Assembly: GCA_946613955.1 (NCBI GenBank)
Contig: CAMOGC010000012.1
Coordinates: forward strand, 1-18,500
DNA: 18,500 nucleotides
Direction of reading: 5' to 3'
Origin: an uncultured Clostridia bacterium
Lineage (GTDB): Bacteria > Bacillota_A > Clostridia > Christensenellales > Aristaeellaceae
Positions 1-10,366 of the stretch are shown here, piece by piece (positions within the stretch are counted from its first letter, which is position 1; each line of letters starts with the position of its first letter). The notes under the pieces were generated by a model that was not told the DNA's origin, made no database searches, and was given only the letters and a program-made list of their open reading frames with translations. The position numbers and the translations under genes were made by a program.

Positions 1-56
1 GCTTCTGCTTCTGCTTCTGCTTCTGCTTCTGCTTCTGCTTCTGCTTCTGCTTCTGC
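1..56. repeat. Perfect hexamer satellite, (GCTTCT)9 plus GC
   Basis: Nine uninterrupted copies of GCTTCT plus a partial copy fill the first 56 bases; the array may continue to the left of the window. On the minus strand it reads AGAAGC, a purine-rich tract. A leftward sigma-A-like promoter lies immediately to its right (61-89), so on that reading transcription would begin at or just inside the array. In other readings it would encode Ala-Ser on the plus strand or Glu-Ala on the minus strand. A hexamer changes length without shifting a reading frame, so slippage would alter leader length or a protein spacer rather than cause an on/off switch. Confidence 0.97.
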
Positions 57-60
57 GAAT

Positions 61-89
61 ATCTTAAACCAGAATTCTTGGTTTGTCAA
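61..89 (-). promoter_or_regulatory. Leftward sigma-A-like promoter for a gene outside the window
   Basis: Minus-strand TTGACA (89-84), a 17-base spacer and TAAGAT (66-61). The predicted start point is near base 54, within the hexamer array. The spacer holds an interrupted dyad, AAACC (66-70) and GGTTT (80-84), around the palindrome AGAATTCT (71-78), which could be an operator. The preceding leftward gene ends in a terminator at 167-210, consistent with a new transcription unit starting here. Confidence 0.6.
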
Positions 90-166
90 CGGGGAAAAAG
101 AGCCTTTTTTCGGGAAAGCCGAAGCGCAAAAACCAATATAAATGGTTTAATCAAAAGGACTGTGTG

Positions 167-210
167 AAAAAACGGCGGGTACCTCCTTCCTCTGGAAGAA
201 GGCCCGCCGT
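167..210 (-). terminator. Rho-independent terminator of the Big2 lipoprotein gene
   Basis: On the minus strand an 8-base stem (ACGGCGGG at 172-179 with CCCGCCGT at 203-210), with a further inner CTTCC/GGAAG stem, is followed by a run of six T (172-167). It lies about 165 bases beyond the lipoprotein stop codon. Between stop and terminator there is no convincing gene, only three imperfect copies of a 20-base GC-rich repeat. Confidence 0.85.
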
Positions 211-235
211 CCTCCGGATCGAAAAGTCCCGCTCG

Positions 236-337
236 CCGGTTCTTTCGCCGCTCCGTTCTGTGCCTTGGTCGCCCCGGAAGGTTCCTAAGAGCCCATCCGG
301 TTCTTTCACCGCCCCGACCGGCATTTTCACCGCCCGG
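236..337. repeat. Three imperfect 18-20 base repeats in the lipoprotein 3' untranslated region
   Basis: Copies begin at 236, 297 and 318 with approximate consensus CCGGTTCTTTCACCGCCCCG. Spacing is irregular (61 and 21 bases). They lie between the lipoprotein stop codon and its terminator. No function is evident; they may be decayed duplication. Confidence 0.5.
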
Positions 338-375
338 GGCGGCTTCTCCGCTTCCGCAGCGAATCCTGTTGCAGC

Positions 376-2022
376 TTACCGCTTCAGCTTCAGCTGCGCC
401 TGAGCGATCGTCAGGGTCAGGGTATCGCCGCTGAGGGTTCCCTTGATGACAGAAGCGTTGGCGTTGTTCGGCTGCTTCAGGGACAGGGTGGAACCGTTCG
501 CCGTCCAGGTCAGCAGATAGGTGCTGCCGGCGACAGTCAGCTTCCCGCTTCCGTCCCGCGCCAGCTCCAGCGTCGCGCCGCTGCCCTTCCAGGTTCCCAC
601 AAACGAATTCCCGACGCTGCCGGCGCCCGCAAGGCCGGCATCCGCCGCCACCCGCTCTTCCTCCGTTTGCCCGGCAGCCGCTTTTTCGTCCGCGGCTTTC
701 GCTTCCTTTGCAGCTTTCGCTTCCGCCGCGGCACGCTCATCCGCCGTCTGCCCTGCCTCTTCAGCCGCGTCCGCCGCCGCACGCTCTTCCGCCGTTTGCT
801 CCGCCGCTTCAGCGGTGTTCACGGCTGTGCCCGCCCCGGTGGACGTGCCCGCGTTCGCAAGGGTCTTCGGCTTCGTGCCGTAGGTCGTGACCTTGGCTCT
901 GTCGAAGGGAATGGTTTTTGTGCTTCCGTCCGCAAAGGTCACCATGCTGACCCGCGCCTCGATGTAGGCGATGCTGCTGCGGTTCAGGACGGGAGCGTAA
1001 AACGCATCCGTGGATTTCCCGGGCTTCAGCTTCATGTCGTCAAAGTCATACAGACCGGAGTAGATGACCTCGCCGTCCCGTTTATAGGAGGTAAACCACA
1101 TCTGGACGCCGGTGATCGTCTTTGCCCCGTTGTTTTTGATCGTGGGATTGTAATTCCCGCGGTAAAAATCAATTTTCCGGATGGTGGCCACGTTGATGGT
1201 ACCGACGGTCACCTGTACCTTCGCCGATTTCTTCGTGCCGTCGGTGGAGGCCGCCGTAATCGTCGCTTTCCCGGGGCCCACCGCGGAAACGGTTCCGTCG
1301 TCGGAAACCGTCGCCACCTTCTGGTTCGAAGATGCCCACGTCAGCTTTTGGTTGCCCGCCGAAGAAGGCAGCACCACCGCCTCGATGACCGTCTCATCCC
1401 CTTCCGTCAGGGTGAGCTTGCTTTTTTTGACCTTGACGGAGGTCACCGGCTCCACCACCGTGACCCCGATCTCCGCCGAGGCGCCGCCGTCCTCCGTTTC
1501 GGCGGTAATCACCGCGGAGCCGCCCTTTTTGCCGGTCACGGTTCCGTCCCGGACGACGGCCACCTTCGGGTCGGAGGAAGTCCAGCGGATCTTCGTCTTT
1601 GCTGCGCCGGCCGGGGACACCTTCGCCGTAACCTTCACCTTTTTCCCTTTCGCGACGGAGAGTTCCGACGGATCGAGGGTGATCGCCTCCGCCCCCTGCA
1701 GGACGGTCACCGTGATTTTGCAGCTTTTTCCGCCCTCCGCCGTAGCGGTCACGACCGTTTTTCCGACGGCGACGCCGGTCACCGCGCCCTCGTCGTTCAC
1801 CTCCGCGATCTGCGCGTTTTCAGAAGCCCAGGTCAGCGTCTGATCCGAGGCGTTGGCCGGAGTAATCTTGATCTTCAGCGGTTCCGTTGTCCGCCCCACA
1901 TAGGCCGTCACGCTTTTATCCGCCGGGGTCAGCTTCTTCACGGCGACGCCCTCCGCCGCCGCGCAGCCGGCTATCACGCATAGTGCGAGCAGCAGGCTCA
2001 GCCAAAACGCTGTTTTTCTCAT
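376..2022 (-). CDS. Surface lipoprotein with three Big2 Ig-like domains
   Basis: Predicted 548-residue exported lipoprotein of unknown ligand. The start is the ATG at 2022 because GGAGG lies 8 bases upstream (2035-2031); an in-frame GTG at 2037 overlaps that site. Residues 1-20 form a lipoprotein signal with lipobox IAG-C, lipidated Cys20. Three bacterial Ig-like (Big2) repeats follow at about 26-108, 111-191 and 193-273, each with the typical pattern of a hydrophobic W[AT]S core and a GxAxITA-type end. Residues 275-385 look like another beta-sandwich (possibly FxLYD-like, uncertain). An Ala/Glu-rich linker at 403-465 contains three versions of GQTxxERxAA. The C-terminal segment (about 470-548) begins GTWKG and resembles lipocalin-like beta domains of Clostridia. 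It has its own promoter (2073-2101) and terminator. An adhesive or structural envelope role is inferred from the architecture only. Confidence 0.9.
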   Translation of the reverse strand: MRKTAFWLSLLLALCVIAGCAAAEGVAVKKLTPADKSVTAYVGRTTEPLKIKITPANASDQTLTWASENAQIAEVNDEGAVTGVAVGKTVVTATAEGGKSCKITVTVLQGAEAITLDPSELSVAKGKKVKVTAKVSPAGAAKTKIRWTSSDPKVAVVRDGTVTGKKGGSAVITAETEDGGASAEIGVTVVEPVTSVKVKKSKLTLTEGDETVIEAVVLPSSAGNQKLTWASSNQKVATVSDDGTVSAVGPGKATITAASTDGTKKSAKVQVTVGTINVATIRKIDFYRGNYNPTIKNNGAKTITGVQMWFTSYKRDGEVIYSGLYDFDDMKLKPGKSTDAFYAPVLNRSSIAYIEARVSMVTFADGSTKTIPFDRAKVTTYGTKPKTLANAGTSTGAGTAVNTAEAAEQTAEERAAADAAEEAGQTADERAAAEAKAAKEAKAADEKAAAGQTEEERVAADAGLAGAGSVGNSFVGTWKGSGATLELARDGSGKLTVAGSTYLLTWTANGSTLSLKQPNNANASVIKGTLSGDTLTLTIAQAQLKLKR

Positions 2023-2072
2023 GATATACGCCTCCACTTCAAGAGCATTTCACGGGTTTTCCGTTGTTCTCT

Positions 2073-2101
2073 ATTGTATCTTTTTCCCCTCCGTCTGTCA
2101 A
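2073..2101 (-). promoter_or_regulatory. Promoter of the Big2 lipoprotein gene
   Basis: Minus-strand TTGACA (2101-2096), exactly 17 bases, then TACAAT (2078-2073). Both hexamers are at or one base from sigma-A consensus. The leader to the ATG at 2022 is about 45 bases. Confidence 0.85.
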
Positions 2102-2151
2102 ACCGACGCTTACGGTCCGCGCGTCCCGCCTGCCTTTTTCCCGGCGCCGTC

Positions 2152-2180
2152 TTGTGAAGCGGAAGGCCGCATGGTAAAAT
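2152..2180 (+). promoter_or_regulatory. Promoter of the CDF transporter gene
   Basis: TTGTGA (2152-2157), 17-base spacer, TAAAAT (2175-2180), giving a leader of about 50 bases to the ATG at 2236. It diverges from the lipoprotein promoter with 50 bases between the two -35 boxes. Confidence 0.7.
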
Positions 2181-2235
2181 AGCAGCAGCGGGCATGCCGC
2201 CGGAATACACCAGCCATCGTCCAGGAGGAAACAGC

Positions 2236-3405
2236 ATGGGAACCATCGCGGAAATCAGAAACAAGCTCAAGCCCCGGGGAAAAAGCGGGGAATCCGCCCA
2301 GCGGGATAAGATCATCATCCGGACCAGCGTCATTGGCATCCTGACCAACGTGGCCCTGGCGGGATTTAAGGCGGCGGTCGGCGTCCTGAGCCATTCCATC
2401 GCCATCGTCATGGACGCGGTCAACAACCTGTCCGACGCGGCCTCCTCCCTGATTACCATTGTCGGCACGAAGCTGGCCGGCCGGGAAGCGGACGAGAAGC
2501 ATCCCTTCGGCTACGGCCGGATTGAATATCTGACCGCGATGGTCATCTCGGTCATCGTCCTTTACGCCGGCATCACGTCCCTGACGGAGTCTGTCCGGAA
2601 AATCATCGCGCCGGATACCCCGGATTATTCCCCCGTCTCCCTGATCATCATCGGCGTCGGCGTGGTGGTCAAAATCCTGCTGGGCCGATACGTAAAGTCC
2701 ATCGGAGAAAAGGTGCATTCCGATTCCCTGATCGCCTCCGGCCAGGACGCCACGATGGATTCCATTATCTCCGCCTCGACCCTGGCGGCCGCCGTCATTT
2801 TCCTGCTTACCGGCCTGTCCCTGGAAGCCTGGCTGGGCGCCATTATCTCTCTGTTTATCATTAAATCCGGTGTGGAAATGCTGCGGGATACCCTGTCCCG
2901 GCTGCTGGGCGAGCGGGCGGAAGCGGAGCTGGCCCGCGGCATCCGGGAAACGATTACCTCCTTCCCCGGCGTCAGCGGCGCCTACGACCTGGTGCTGAAC
3001 AATTACGGCCCGGACACCTATAACGGCTCCGTCCATATCGAGGTGCCCGACACCTGCACCGCGGCGGAGCTGGATCCCCTGCTCCGGGACATTGCCCTTC
3101 AGGTTTATGCCAAACACAACGTGGCCATGACGGGCATCAGCATCTATTCCGTCAACACCTCCCACGACGAAGCCGCCCTCATGCGGGATCGGATCCGGGA
3201 AATGGTCATGGCCCATCCCTATGTGCAGCAGATGCACGGTTTCTATGTGCGGGAAAACCCGAAATCCATCCGTTTCGACGTGGTCGTCAGCTTCAAGGCG
3301 CCGGACCGCCGCGCCGTCCATCGTGAAATCGTCGCGGAAGTGGCAAAGGCCTATCCGGATTACGACCTGCAGATTACCCTGGATACCGATTTCAGCGTCA
3401 GCTGA
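2236..3405 (+). CDS. Cation diffusion facilitator metal exporter
   Basis: Inner-membrane divalent-metal/proton antiporter of the CDF family, 389 residues. The ATG at 2236 is chosen over an upstream in-frame start because AGGAGG lies 7 bases before it (2223-2228). Six membrane segments occupy about residues 27-215. The metal site is visible as D60xxxN64 with D67 in segment 2 and D171xxxD175 in segment 5, and the family motif HPFGYGRIEYL is at 89-99. In the published CDF classification, Zn exporters carry HxxxD here while DxxxD in segment 5 is typical of Mn/Fe-type members, so Mn2+ or Fe2+ export is the better guess. The cytosolic part is long: a dimerisation domain at about 235-312 and a second, similar alpha/beta unit at about 315-389. 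It has its own promoter and may be cotranscribed with the dehydrogenase downstream. Confidence 0.93.
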   Translation: MGTIAEIRNKLKPRGKSGESAQRDKIIIRTSVIGILTNVALAGFKAAVGVLSHSIAIVMDAVNNLSDAASSLITIVGTKLAGREADEKHPFGYGRIEYLTAMVISVIVLYAGITSLTESVRKIIAPDTPDYSPVSLIIIGVGVVVKILLGRYVKSIGEKVHSDSLIASGQDATMDSIISASTLAAAVIFLLTGLSLEAWLGAIISLFIIKSGVEMLRDTLSRLLGERAEAELARGIRETITSFPGVSGAYDLVLNNYGPDTYNGSVHIEVPDTCTAAELDPLLRDIALQVYAKHNVAMTGISIYSVNTSHDEAALMRDRIREMVMAHPYVQQMHGFYVRENPKSIRFDVVVSFKAPDRRAVHREIVAEVAKAYPDYDLQITLDTDFSVS

Positions 3406-3421
3406 GTCGCTCCGTACCCAT

Positions 3422-3563
3422 GCGCCGTTTCGAAAGCAGTCTCCGAAAGCCCTCCTCCGGGACGGCGCTTCTTGCGTGTCCCGGGAAGAAAAGCACAGCT
3501 GAAGAGCGCGGCCGTCCCGCTCAAAAGCGGGTGTCGCGTATCCCGAAAAAAGCAGCGCCGTCC
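3422..3563 (+). promoter_or_regulatory. Leader with mutually exclusive pairings before the dehydrogenase gene
   Basis: Segment A GCGCCGT (3422-3428), segment B GGACGGCGCT (3460-3469) and segment C AGCGCCGTCC (3554-3563) are arranged so that B can pair with A (7 bases) or with C (10 bases), but not both. C ends 9 bases before the GAGAGGAG ribosome site. B is followed by TTCTT, a poor U-tract. A separate small hairpin (CCCGCT 3516-3521 / AGCGGG 3526-3531) has no T run. I see no convincing promoter between 3406 and 3587. Confidence 0.35.
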
Positions 3564-3587
3564 AGCGCGGCAGAGAGGAGTCCCTCC

Positions 3588-4565
3588 ATGATCCGGGTGC
3601 TTCTGGTTCCGCCCTTCCGCCCCGAGCATGTGAGCCGCTTCGCGGATTTGGAAGGCTTTTCCTTCCGCTTCGCCGATCGGCCGGATGATCCCGCCGTCTC
3701 CGAAGCCGAGATCATCCTCGGCCGCCCCTCGGAGGCGCTGCTGGGCAGGGCCGCCTTCCTTCGGTGGTTGCAGCTGCCCTTCGCGGGCTCCAACGACTAC
3801 GCCCGGCTGCCGGCCTTCGCCGGGGGGCGGATTTCCCTGACCAATCTCTCCGGCGCCTTCGGCCAGTCCATTTCCGAGGTGGTTCTGGGCTATGTGCTGG
3901 CGCTGTATAAGCACCTGCATCTTTACCGGGATCATCAGGCCCGGCGGGAATGGGTCGATGAAGGCTGGCAGGATTCCCCCGTGGGCAAGCGGGTGCTGAT
4001 TCTCGGAACCGGAAACATCGGATGCGAAACCGCCCGGCTGCTTTCCGTCTTTACCGGGGACATCGTCGGCCTTCGCAGGGATCCCCGGGCCGTTCCGCCC
4101 TTCTTCCGCCGGGTGGTCGGGCCGGAAGAGCTGGACCGGGAGCTGCCGGAGGCGGACATCGCCGTCGGCGCCCTGCCGGAGTCCCCGGAAACCCACTGGA
4201 TGCTGAACCGGGGCCGGCTTTTCCGCATGAAAAAAACCGCCCTGGTCATCAATGTGGGCCGGGGCGGCCTGATCGATTCCGACGCCCTCGCGGACGCGCT
4301 GCGGGAAGGCCGCATCGCCGGCGCGGCCCTGGATGTGACGGATCCGGAGCCCCTGCCGGGGGATCATCCGCTGTGGGGATGCCCGAATCTCATCCTGACG
4401 CCCCATATCAGCGGCGGCAGCTTCGGGCATCTGAAGGCGACCGAAGAGCGGCTTTTCGATATCTGCCGCGCCAACCTGATTCGCTTCCGGGCCGGCGAGC
4501 CCCTGCTGAACCGGGTGGATCCCGAAACCGGCTACCGCGTTTCGGAAAACCGATACGAGGGGTAA
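3588..4565 (+). CDS. D-isomer-specific 2-hydroxyacid dehydrogenase
   Basis: NAD(P)-dependent oxidoreductase of the D-2-hydroxyacid dehydrogenase family, 325 residues, likely cytosolic. The open frame extends upstream to 3420, but the ATG at 3588 follows GAGAGGAG at a 7-base gap and starts the conserved N-terminal beta strand (MIRVLLVPPF). The dinucleotide fold lies at about 100-275 with GTGNIG at 140-145. The catalytic residues of the family are present: Arg225 in INVGRGG, Glu254 in TDPEPLP and His273 in TPHISGG. Substrate cannot be read from sequence; the length and short N-terminal half fit the broad phosphoglycerate dehydrogenase-like/hydroxypyruvate reductase group rather than SerA with ACT domains. 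It lies 182 bases after the CDF gene on the same strand and ends at a strong terminator. Confidence 0.9.
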   Translation: MIRVLLVPPFRPEHVSRFADLEGFSFRFADRPDDPAVSEAEIILGRPSEALLGRAAFLRWLQLPFAGSNDYARLPAFAGGRISLTNLSGAFGQSISEVVLGYVLALYKHLHLYRDHQARREWVDEGWQDSPVGKRVLILGTGNIGCETARLLSVFTGDIVGLRRDPRAVPPFFRRVVGPEELDRELPEADIAVGALPESPETHWMLNRGRLFRMKKTALVINVGRGGLIDSDALADALREGRIAGAALDVTDPEPLPGDHPLWGCPNLILTPHISGGSFGHLKATEERLFDICRANLIRFRAGEPLLNRVDPETGYRVSENRYEG

Positions 4566-4575
4566 AAACGTGAAC

Positions 4576-4613
4576 AAATGGCCTTCCCGCAATTCGCTGC
4601 GGGAAGGCCATTT
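4576..4613. terminator. Bidirectional terminator between the dehydrogenase and gyrA genes
   Basis: A perfect 16-base stem, AAATGGCCTTCCCGCA (4576-4591) with its complement (4598-4613), encloses a 6-base loop. The plus strand continues TTTCTGTT. The minus strand continues TTTGTTCACGTTTTT. It is placed between two convergent genes (stops at 4565 and 4683), so it can serve both. Confidence 0.85.
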
Positions 4614-4682
4614 CTGTTATGGTCTGAAGGGAAAGTCTCGGACTTCGGAGGGGTCCGGCGCGGTCCGGTGATGCTTCCCCGC

Positions 4683-7250
4683 TCAGATGTCCGATTCAGG
4701 AGCCTGGTCTCCGGATTCTTCCTCCTGAGGATTCGCCCCGGGCAGTTCCATGCCCTCCAGGGTGCCGGAGGCCTCGGCCGGGCTTTCTTCCGTTTCCGTC
4801 TCCTCCGCCTCGTCCGGAACATCCTCTTCCTTTTCCGCCCGGCAGACGGCCACAACCTTGCTTCCCTCCGCCAGCTTCATAATCCGGACGCCCTGGGTCG
4901 TCCTGCCGCAAATCCGGATATCTGCCGCCCGGGCGCGGATGATGGTGCCGTCGTCGGTGATCAGGAGGATATCCTCCTCTTCATGGACGAAGAGCAGCGC
5001 GGCCAGATCCCCGGTCTTCTCCGTCAGGTTGATGGCCCGGATGCCCTTGCCGTTCCGCCCCTGCTCCCGGTATTCCTCGGGATCGGTGCGCTTGCCGTAT
5101 CCGTTGCTGGTCACCGCCAGAACGGTGGTTTCCGGCTCGATGACGGCGATGTCGATGACCTCGTCCCCCTCCTGCAGCCGCATGGAGCGGACGCCGATGC
5201 TGTTGCGCCCCATTTTCCGGACATGCTTCTCGTTGAAGCGGATGGACATGCCCTTCCGGCTGCTGAGCAGCATCTCGTCCTCGCCGGAGCTGAGCCGGAC
5301 GCCGATCAGCTCGTCCTCCTCCCGGAGCGCGATGGCGATGAGGCCGTTTTTCCGCAGGTTCCGGAATTCCTCCAGCCCGGTCTTCTTGATCATGCCGCTC
5401 CGGGTCGCCATCACCAGATTGTACTCCTGCTCGGTTTCCTTCGGCATGGGCAGCATGGTGGATACTTTTTCGCCCCCCGTGATCTGCAAAAGGTTAATGA
5501 TGGCCGTACCCCGGGCCTGCCTGCCGGCCTCCGGAATCTGATAGCATTTCAGGCTGTATACCCGGCCCCGGTTGGTAAAGAACATGATTTCCTGATGGGT
5601 GCTGACGACGCAGAGCTGGTTCGTATAGTCGGTTTCCTTGATGTTCATGCCGCTGACGCCCCGGCCGCCCCGATGCTGCGCCCGATAGACGGAGGAGGGC
5701 ACCCGCTTTACATAGCCCTCATGGGTCAGGGTCACGACCATGTTCTCTTCCTGAATCAGATCCTCGATATCGATCTCGTTTTCCACGACGGTCAGCTCCG
5801 TCCGCCGCTCGTCGCCGTATTTATCCCGGATCTCGGTGATTTCCTGCTTGATGACGTCGACCAGCAGACGCTCGTCCGCCAGGATGGCGGTCAGCCGGGC
5901 GATGGTCTTCTCCAGCTCCTGGTATTCCTCCATCAGCCGTTCCCGCTCCAGACCCGTCAGCCGGGCCAGGCGCATGTCCAGAATGGCCTGGGCCTGCCGG
6001 TCGGAGAATTCAAAGCGGAGCATCAGGGCTTCCTTCGCGGCGCCTGTATCCTTGCTGGCCCGGATGATGGCGACGATCTCGTCGATATGATCCAGCGCCT
6101 TCAGCAGGCCCTCCAAAATGTGGGCCCGGTTCTGCGCCTTGTTGAGCTCGAATCTGGTCCGGCGGGTCACCACGTCCTTCTGGTGCTCCAGATAGTAGTA
6201 GATCATCTCCCGCAGGTTCAGGATCCGGGGCTTCCCGTCCACCAGCGCCAGCATATTGGCGCCGAAGTTTTCCTGCAGGGAAGTATGCTTATACAGGGTA
6301 TTCAGCACGACCTGGGGCTGAACATCCTTTTTCAGCTCGATGACGATCCGCATTCCCTGCCGGTCGTTGGATTCGTCCCGGATGTCGCTGATGCCCTCGA
6401 CCTTTTTCTCGTGCACCAGGTCGGCGATTTTTTTCACGAGAACGGCCTTGTTGACCTGATAGGGAATCTCGGTCACGACGATGCGGCTGCGGTTTCCGCC
6501 CATCTCCTCGATGGTGGATTTGGCCCGGACGGTAATCTTCCCGTGCCCGGTGTAATAGGCCTCCCGGATGCCGGCGCGCCCCATGATCATGCCGCCGGTC
6601 GGAAAATCGGGGCCCTTGATATGCTGCATCAGGTCGTCAATGGTGCAGTCGGGATTGTCGATCATGCAGATGACGCCGTCGATGGTTTCCCGCAGGTTAT
6701 GGGGCGGGATATTCGTCGCCATGCCGACGGCGATGCCGTTGCTGCCGTTGACCAGCAGATTCGGGAACCGGGCCGGCAGCACGGAGGGCTGCTGCAGGGT
6801 CTCGTCGAAGTTGGGATAAAAATCCACCGTATCCTTGTCGATCCCGTCGAGCAGGTGCATGGTCAGCTTCTGCAGCCGGGCCTCGGTATACCGCATGGCG
6901 GCCGCGCCGTCCCCGTCGATGGAGCCGAAGTTGCCCTGGCCCTCGATGAGCGGATAGCGGATGTTGAAGGGCTGGGCCAGGCGAACCATGGCGTCGTAGA
7001 CCGAGGAATCCCCATGCGGGTGGAATTTACCCAGCACGTCGCCGACGACGCGGGCGCTTTTGCGGGTGGGCTTGTCGGGCGTCATGCCCAGCTCCTCCGC
7101 CATATCGTAAAGGATCCGCCGGTGCACCGGCTTGAGACCGTCGCGGACGTCGGGCAGGGCCCGGTCCACAATGACCGCCATGGCGTAGGAAATGAAGCTC
7201 TTTTTCATTTCCTGTTCCAGATTGACAGGGATCAGTTTATCTTGAATCAT
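4683..7250 (-). CDS. gyrA: DNA gyrase subunit A
   Basis: Breakage-reunion subunit of type IIA topoisomerase, 855 residues, a normal family length. The ATG at 7250 follows AGAGG at 8 bases. The catalytic tyrosine is Tyr121 in [11 protein letters not shown]. The quinolone-resistance region reads [10 protein letters not shown] (77-86); Ser82 and Asp86 correspond to the usual sensitive residues (E. coli Ser83 and Asp87), so no classical resistance change is seen. The C-terminal beta-propeller begins near 500 and carries a GyrA box variant QHRGGRG (525-531; canonical QRRGGKG), which marks it as gyrase rather than topoisomerase IV ParC. The last 50 residues (about 805-855) are a Glu/Asp-rich disordered tail. 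It lies 96 bases after gyrB in the same transcription unit. Confidence 0.98.
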   Translation of the reverse strand: MIQDKLIPVNLEQEMKKSFISYAMAVIVDRALPDVRDGLKPVHRRILYDMAEELGMTPDKPTRKSARVVGDVLGKFHPHGDSSVYDAMVRLAQPFNIRYPLIEGQGNFGSIDGDGAAAMRYTEARLQKLTMHLLDGIDKDTVDFYPNFDETLQQPSVLPARFPNLLVNGSNGIAVGMATNIPPHNLRETIDGVICMIDNPDCTIDDLMQHIKGPDFPTGGMIMGRAGIREAYYTGHGKITVRAKSTIEEMGGNRSRIVVTEIPYQVNKAVLVKKIADLVHEKKVEGISDIRDESNDRQGMRIVIELKKDVQPQVVLNTLYKHTSLQENFGANMLALVDGKPRILNLREMIYYYLEHQKDVVTRRTRFELNKAQNRAHILEGLLKALDHIDEIVAIIRASKDTGAAKEALMLRFEFSDRQAQAILDMRLARLTGLERERLMEEYQELEKTIARLTAILADERLLVDVIKQEITEIRDKYGDERRTELTVVENEIDIEDLIQEENMVVTLTHEGYVKRVPSSVYRAQHRGGRGVSGMNIKETDYTNQLCVVSTHQEIMFFTNRGRVYSLKCYQIPEAGRQARGTAIINLLQITGGEKVSTMLPMPKETEQEYNLVMATRSGMIKKTGLEEFRNLRKNGLIAIALREEDELIGVRLSSGEDEMLLSSRKGMSIRFNEKHVRKMGRNSIGVRSMRLQEGDEVIDIAVIEPETTVLAVTSNGYGKRTDPEEYREQGRNGKGIRAINLTEKTGDLAALLFVHEEEDILLITDDGTIIRARAADIRICGRTTQGVRIMKLAEGSKVVAVCRAEKEEDVPDEAEETETEESPAEASGTLEGMELPGANPQEEESGDQAPESDI

Positions 7251-7346
7251 TTTTCCATCCTCTCATGGGGCTCTCGACGGACGCGTCCCGCGCCCGTTTC
7301 CCCGCCGCCGGCTTCCCGTTCTTCTTCCGTCGTACCGTTCGCCGGC

Positions 7347-9513
<2,167 letters not shown>

Positions 9514-9548
9514 CCTTCAGCGGGGACGAAGGATTCGGTTGTGAAAAG

Positions 9549-9633
9549 AAGGAGATGACCAGGATTCTTCGCTTCATTCGGCGATTCATCTCCTCCCCTC
9601 AGGGGAGCATCCGCGCGGAGCTGAGGGAGGAGC
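9549..9633. repeat. Composite palindromic intergenic element
   Basis: Two adjoining dyads occupy this gene-free stretch: AGGAGATGA (9550-9558) with TCATCTCCT (9586-9594), then CTCCTCCCCTCA (9590-9601) with TGAGGGAGGAG (9622-9632), the second enclosing TCCGCGCGGA (9610-9619). GC-rich elements with CTCCCTCA-type arms are familiar as dispersed intergenic repeats in gut Firmicutes, but only one copy is present here, so repetition is inferred. The rest of 9514-9692 shows nothing codable. Confidence 0.5.
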
Positions 9634-9692
9634 CATCGGGGAAACCCCCGCGCTGAAAAAAACGCATGGGAAGGCCGCGCAGGCCCGCAGGC

Positions 9693-10361
9693 TCAGAGGG
9701 AGCGATTCCGCTGCTCAAGGGCGCCGCTGATTTCCCCGCAGATGGACAGAACGCCCCTGACATCCCCCTGATAGACCACGGTTTCCAGATCCGTGATCCG
9801 GTTGATCATCCAGTTTTCCAGATCCCTTACTTCCGGTCTGGAGCGGGAGGGACTGGCCCTCATCTGATCATACAGTCTCTCCAGCGCCCTGTCGGCCTGG
9901 GGATCCCCCGCCTTCCCCGGCAGCAGCCGAAGACGGGAGGCGCATCCGCGGACGAAGGCGATTTCATCCTCCCGCCGCTCCAGGCTTTCCGCCGTCCGCT
10001 CGTTGGCCCGCAGATGGGAAAGCAGCACCGCCGCCCAGGCGCCCGCCAACAGCGCCTGGCTGATCAGGGAAAAAGTAATGTTTTCCTGCCTCAGCAGGAT
10101 GATGATCACGCCCAGCGCAAGCTCCGCCAGAAAAAACGCGAAGGAAACGGCCCCAAGGCTGAAACCGAAAACCGCGGATCCGCTGCCGCCCCGAACCAGC
10201 CTGGGGGTGGCGACAAGCGCCAGATAGGCCAGGTGGATACACACATACGCCAGCCAGACGGAGGCCGGATGCTTCGTCCCCGCCGCCGCGAAAAACACGA
10301 TATTGAACACAGCAATAAACACCGAGGCCAGGATCAGTGTCAGACGGCTGTCGCGATCCAT
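9693..10361 (-). CDS. Membrane protein with four helices and a cytosolic helical tail
   Basis: Family not recognised; 222 residues. Hydrophobic segments at about 7-27, 34-52, 63-90 and 97-116 suggest four membrane passes. Residues 117-222 are charged and helical with heptad-like stretches, probably a cytosolic coiled-coil or oligomerisation region. Start choice: GTG at 10370 overlaps the preceding stop as GTGA, but GAGAGG would then touch the start codon; the ATG at 10361 lies 8 to 9 bases from that site and is preferred. Either way it is translationally coupled to the SPFH gene and is last in the operon, ahead of the terminator at 9464-9505. A membrane partner for the SPFH protein is the natural guess from position. 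Confidence 0.8.
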   Translation of the reverse strand: MDRDSRLTLILASVFIAVFNIVFFAAAGTKHPASVWLAYVCIHLAYLALVATPRLVRGGSGSAVFGFSLGAVSFAFFLAELALGVIIILLRQENITFSLISQALLAGAWAAVLLSHLRANERTAESLERREDEIAFVRGCASRLRLLPGKAGDPQADRALERLYDQMRASPSRSRPEVRDLENWMINRITDLETVVYQGDVRGVLSICGEISGALEQRNRSL

Positions 10362-10366
10362 CTTCT

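Noticed and set aside
151..324. 57-residue minus-strand reading frame starting ATG at 324
   Set aside because: It lies between the lipoprotein stop and its terminator, runs through the terminator hairpin and has no clear ribosome site.
667..1983. 438-residue plus-strand open frame over the lipoprotein gene
   Set aside because: Arg-rich shadow of the Big2 gene; no ribosome site.
3516..3531. Hairpin CCCGCT/AGCGGG as a terminator for the CDF gene
   Set aside because: No T run follows on either strand; cotranscription into the dehydrogenase remains possible.
7077..7250. Possible quinolone-resistance change in GyrA
   Set aside because: The region reads GDSSVYD with the usual Ser and Asp; the extra Ser in place of Ala is normal variation among bacteria.
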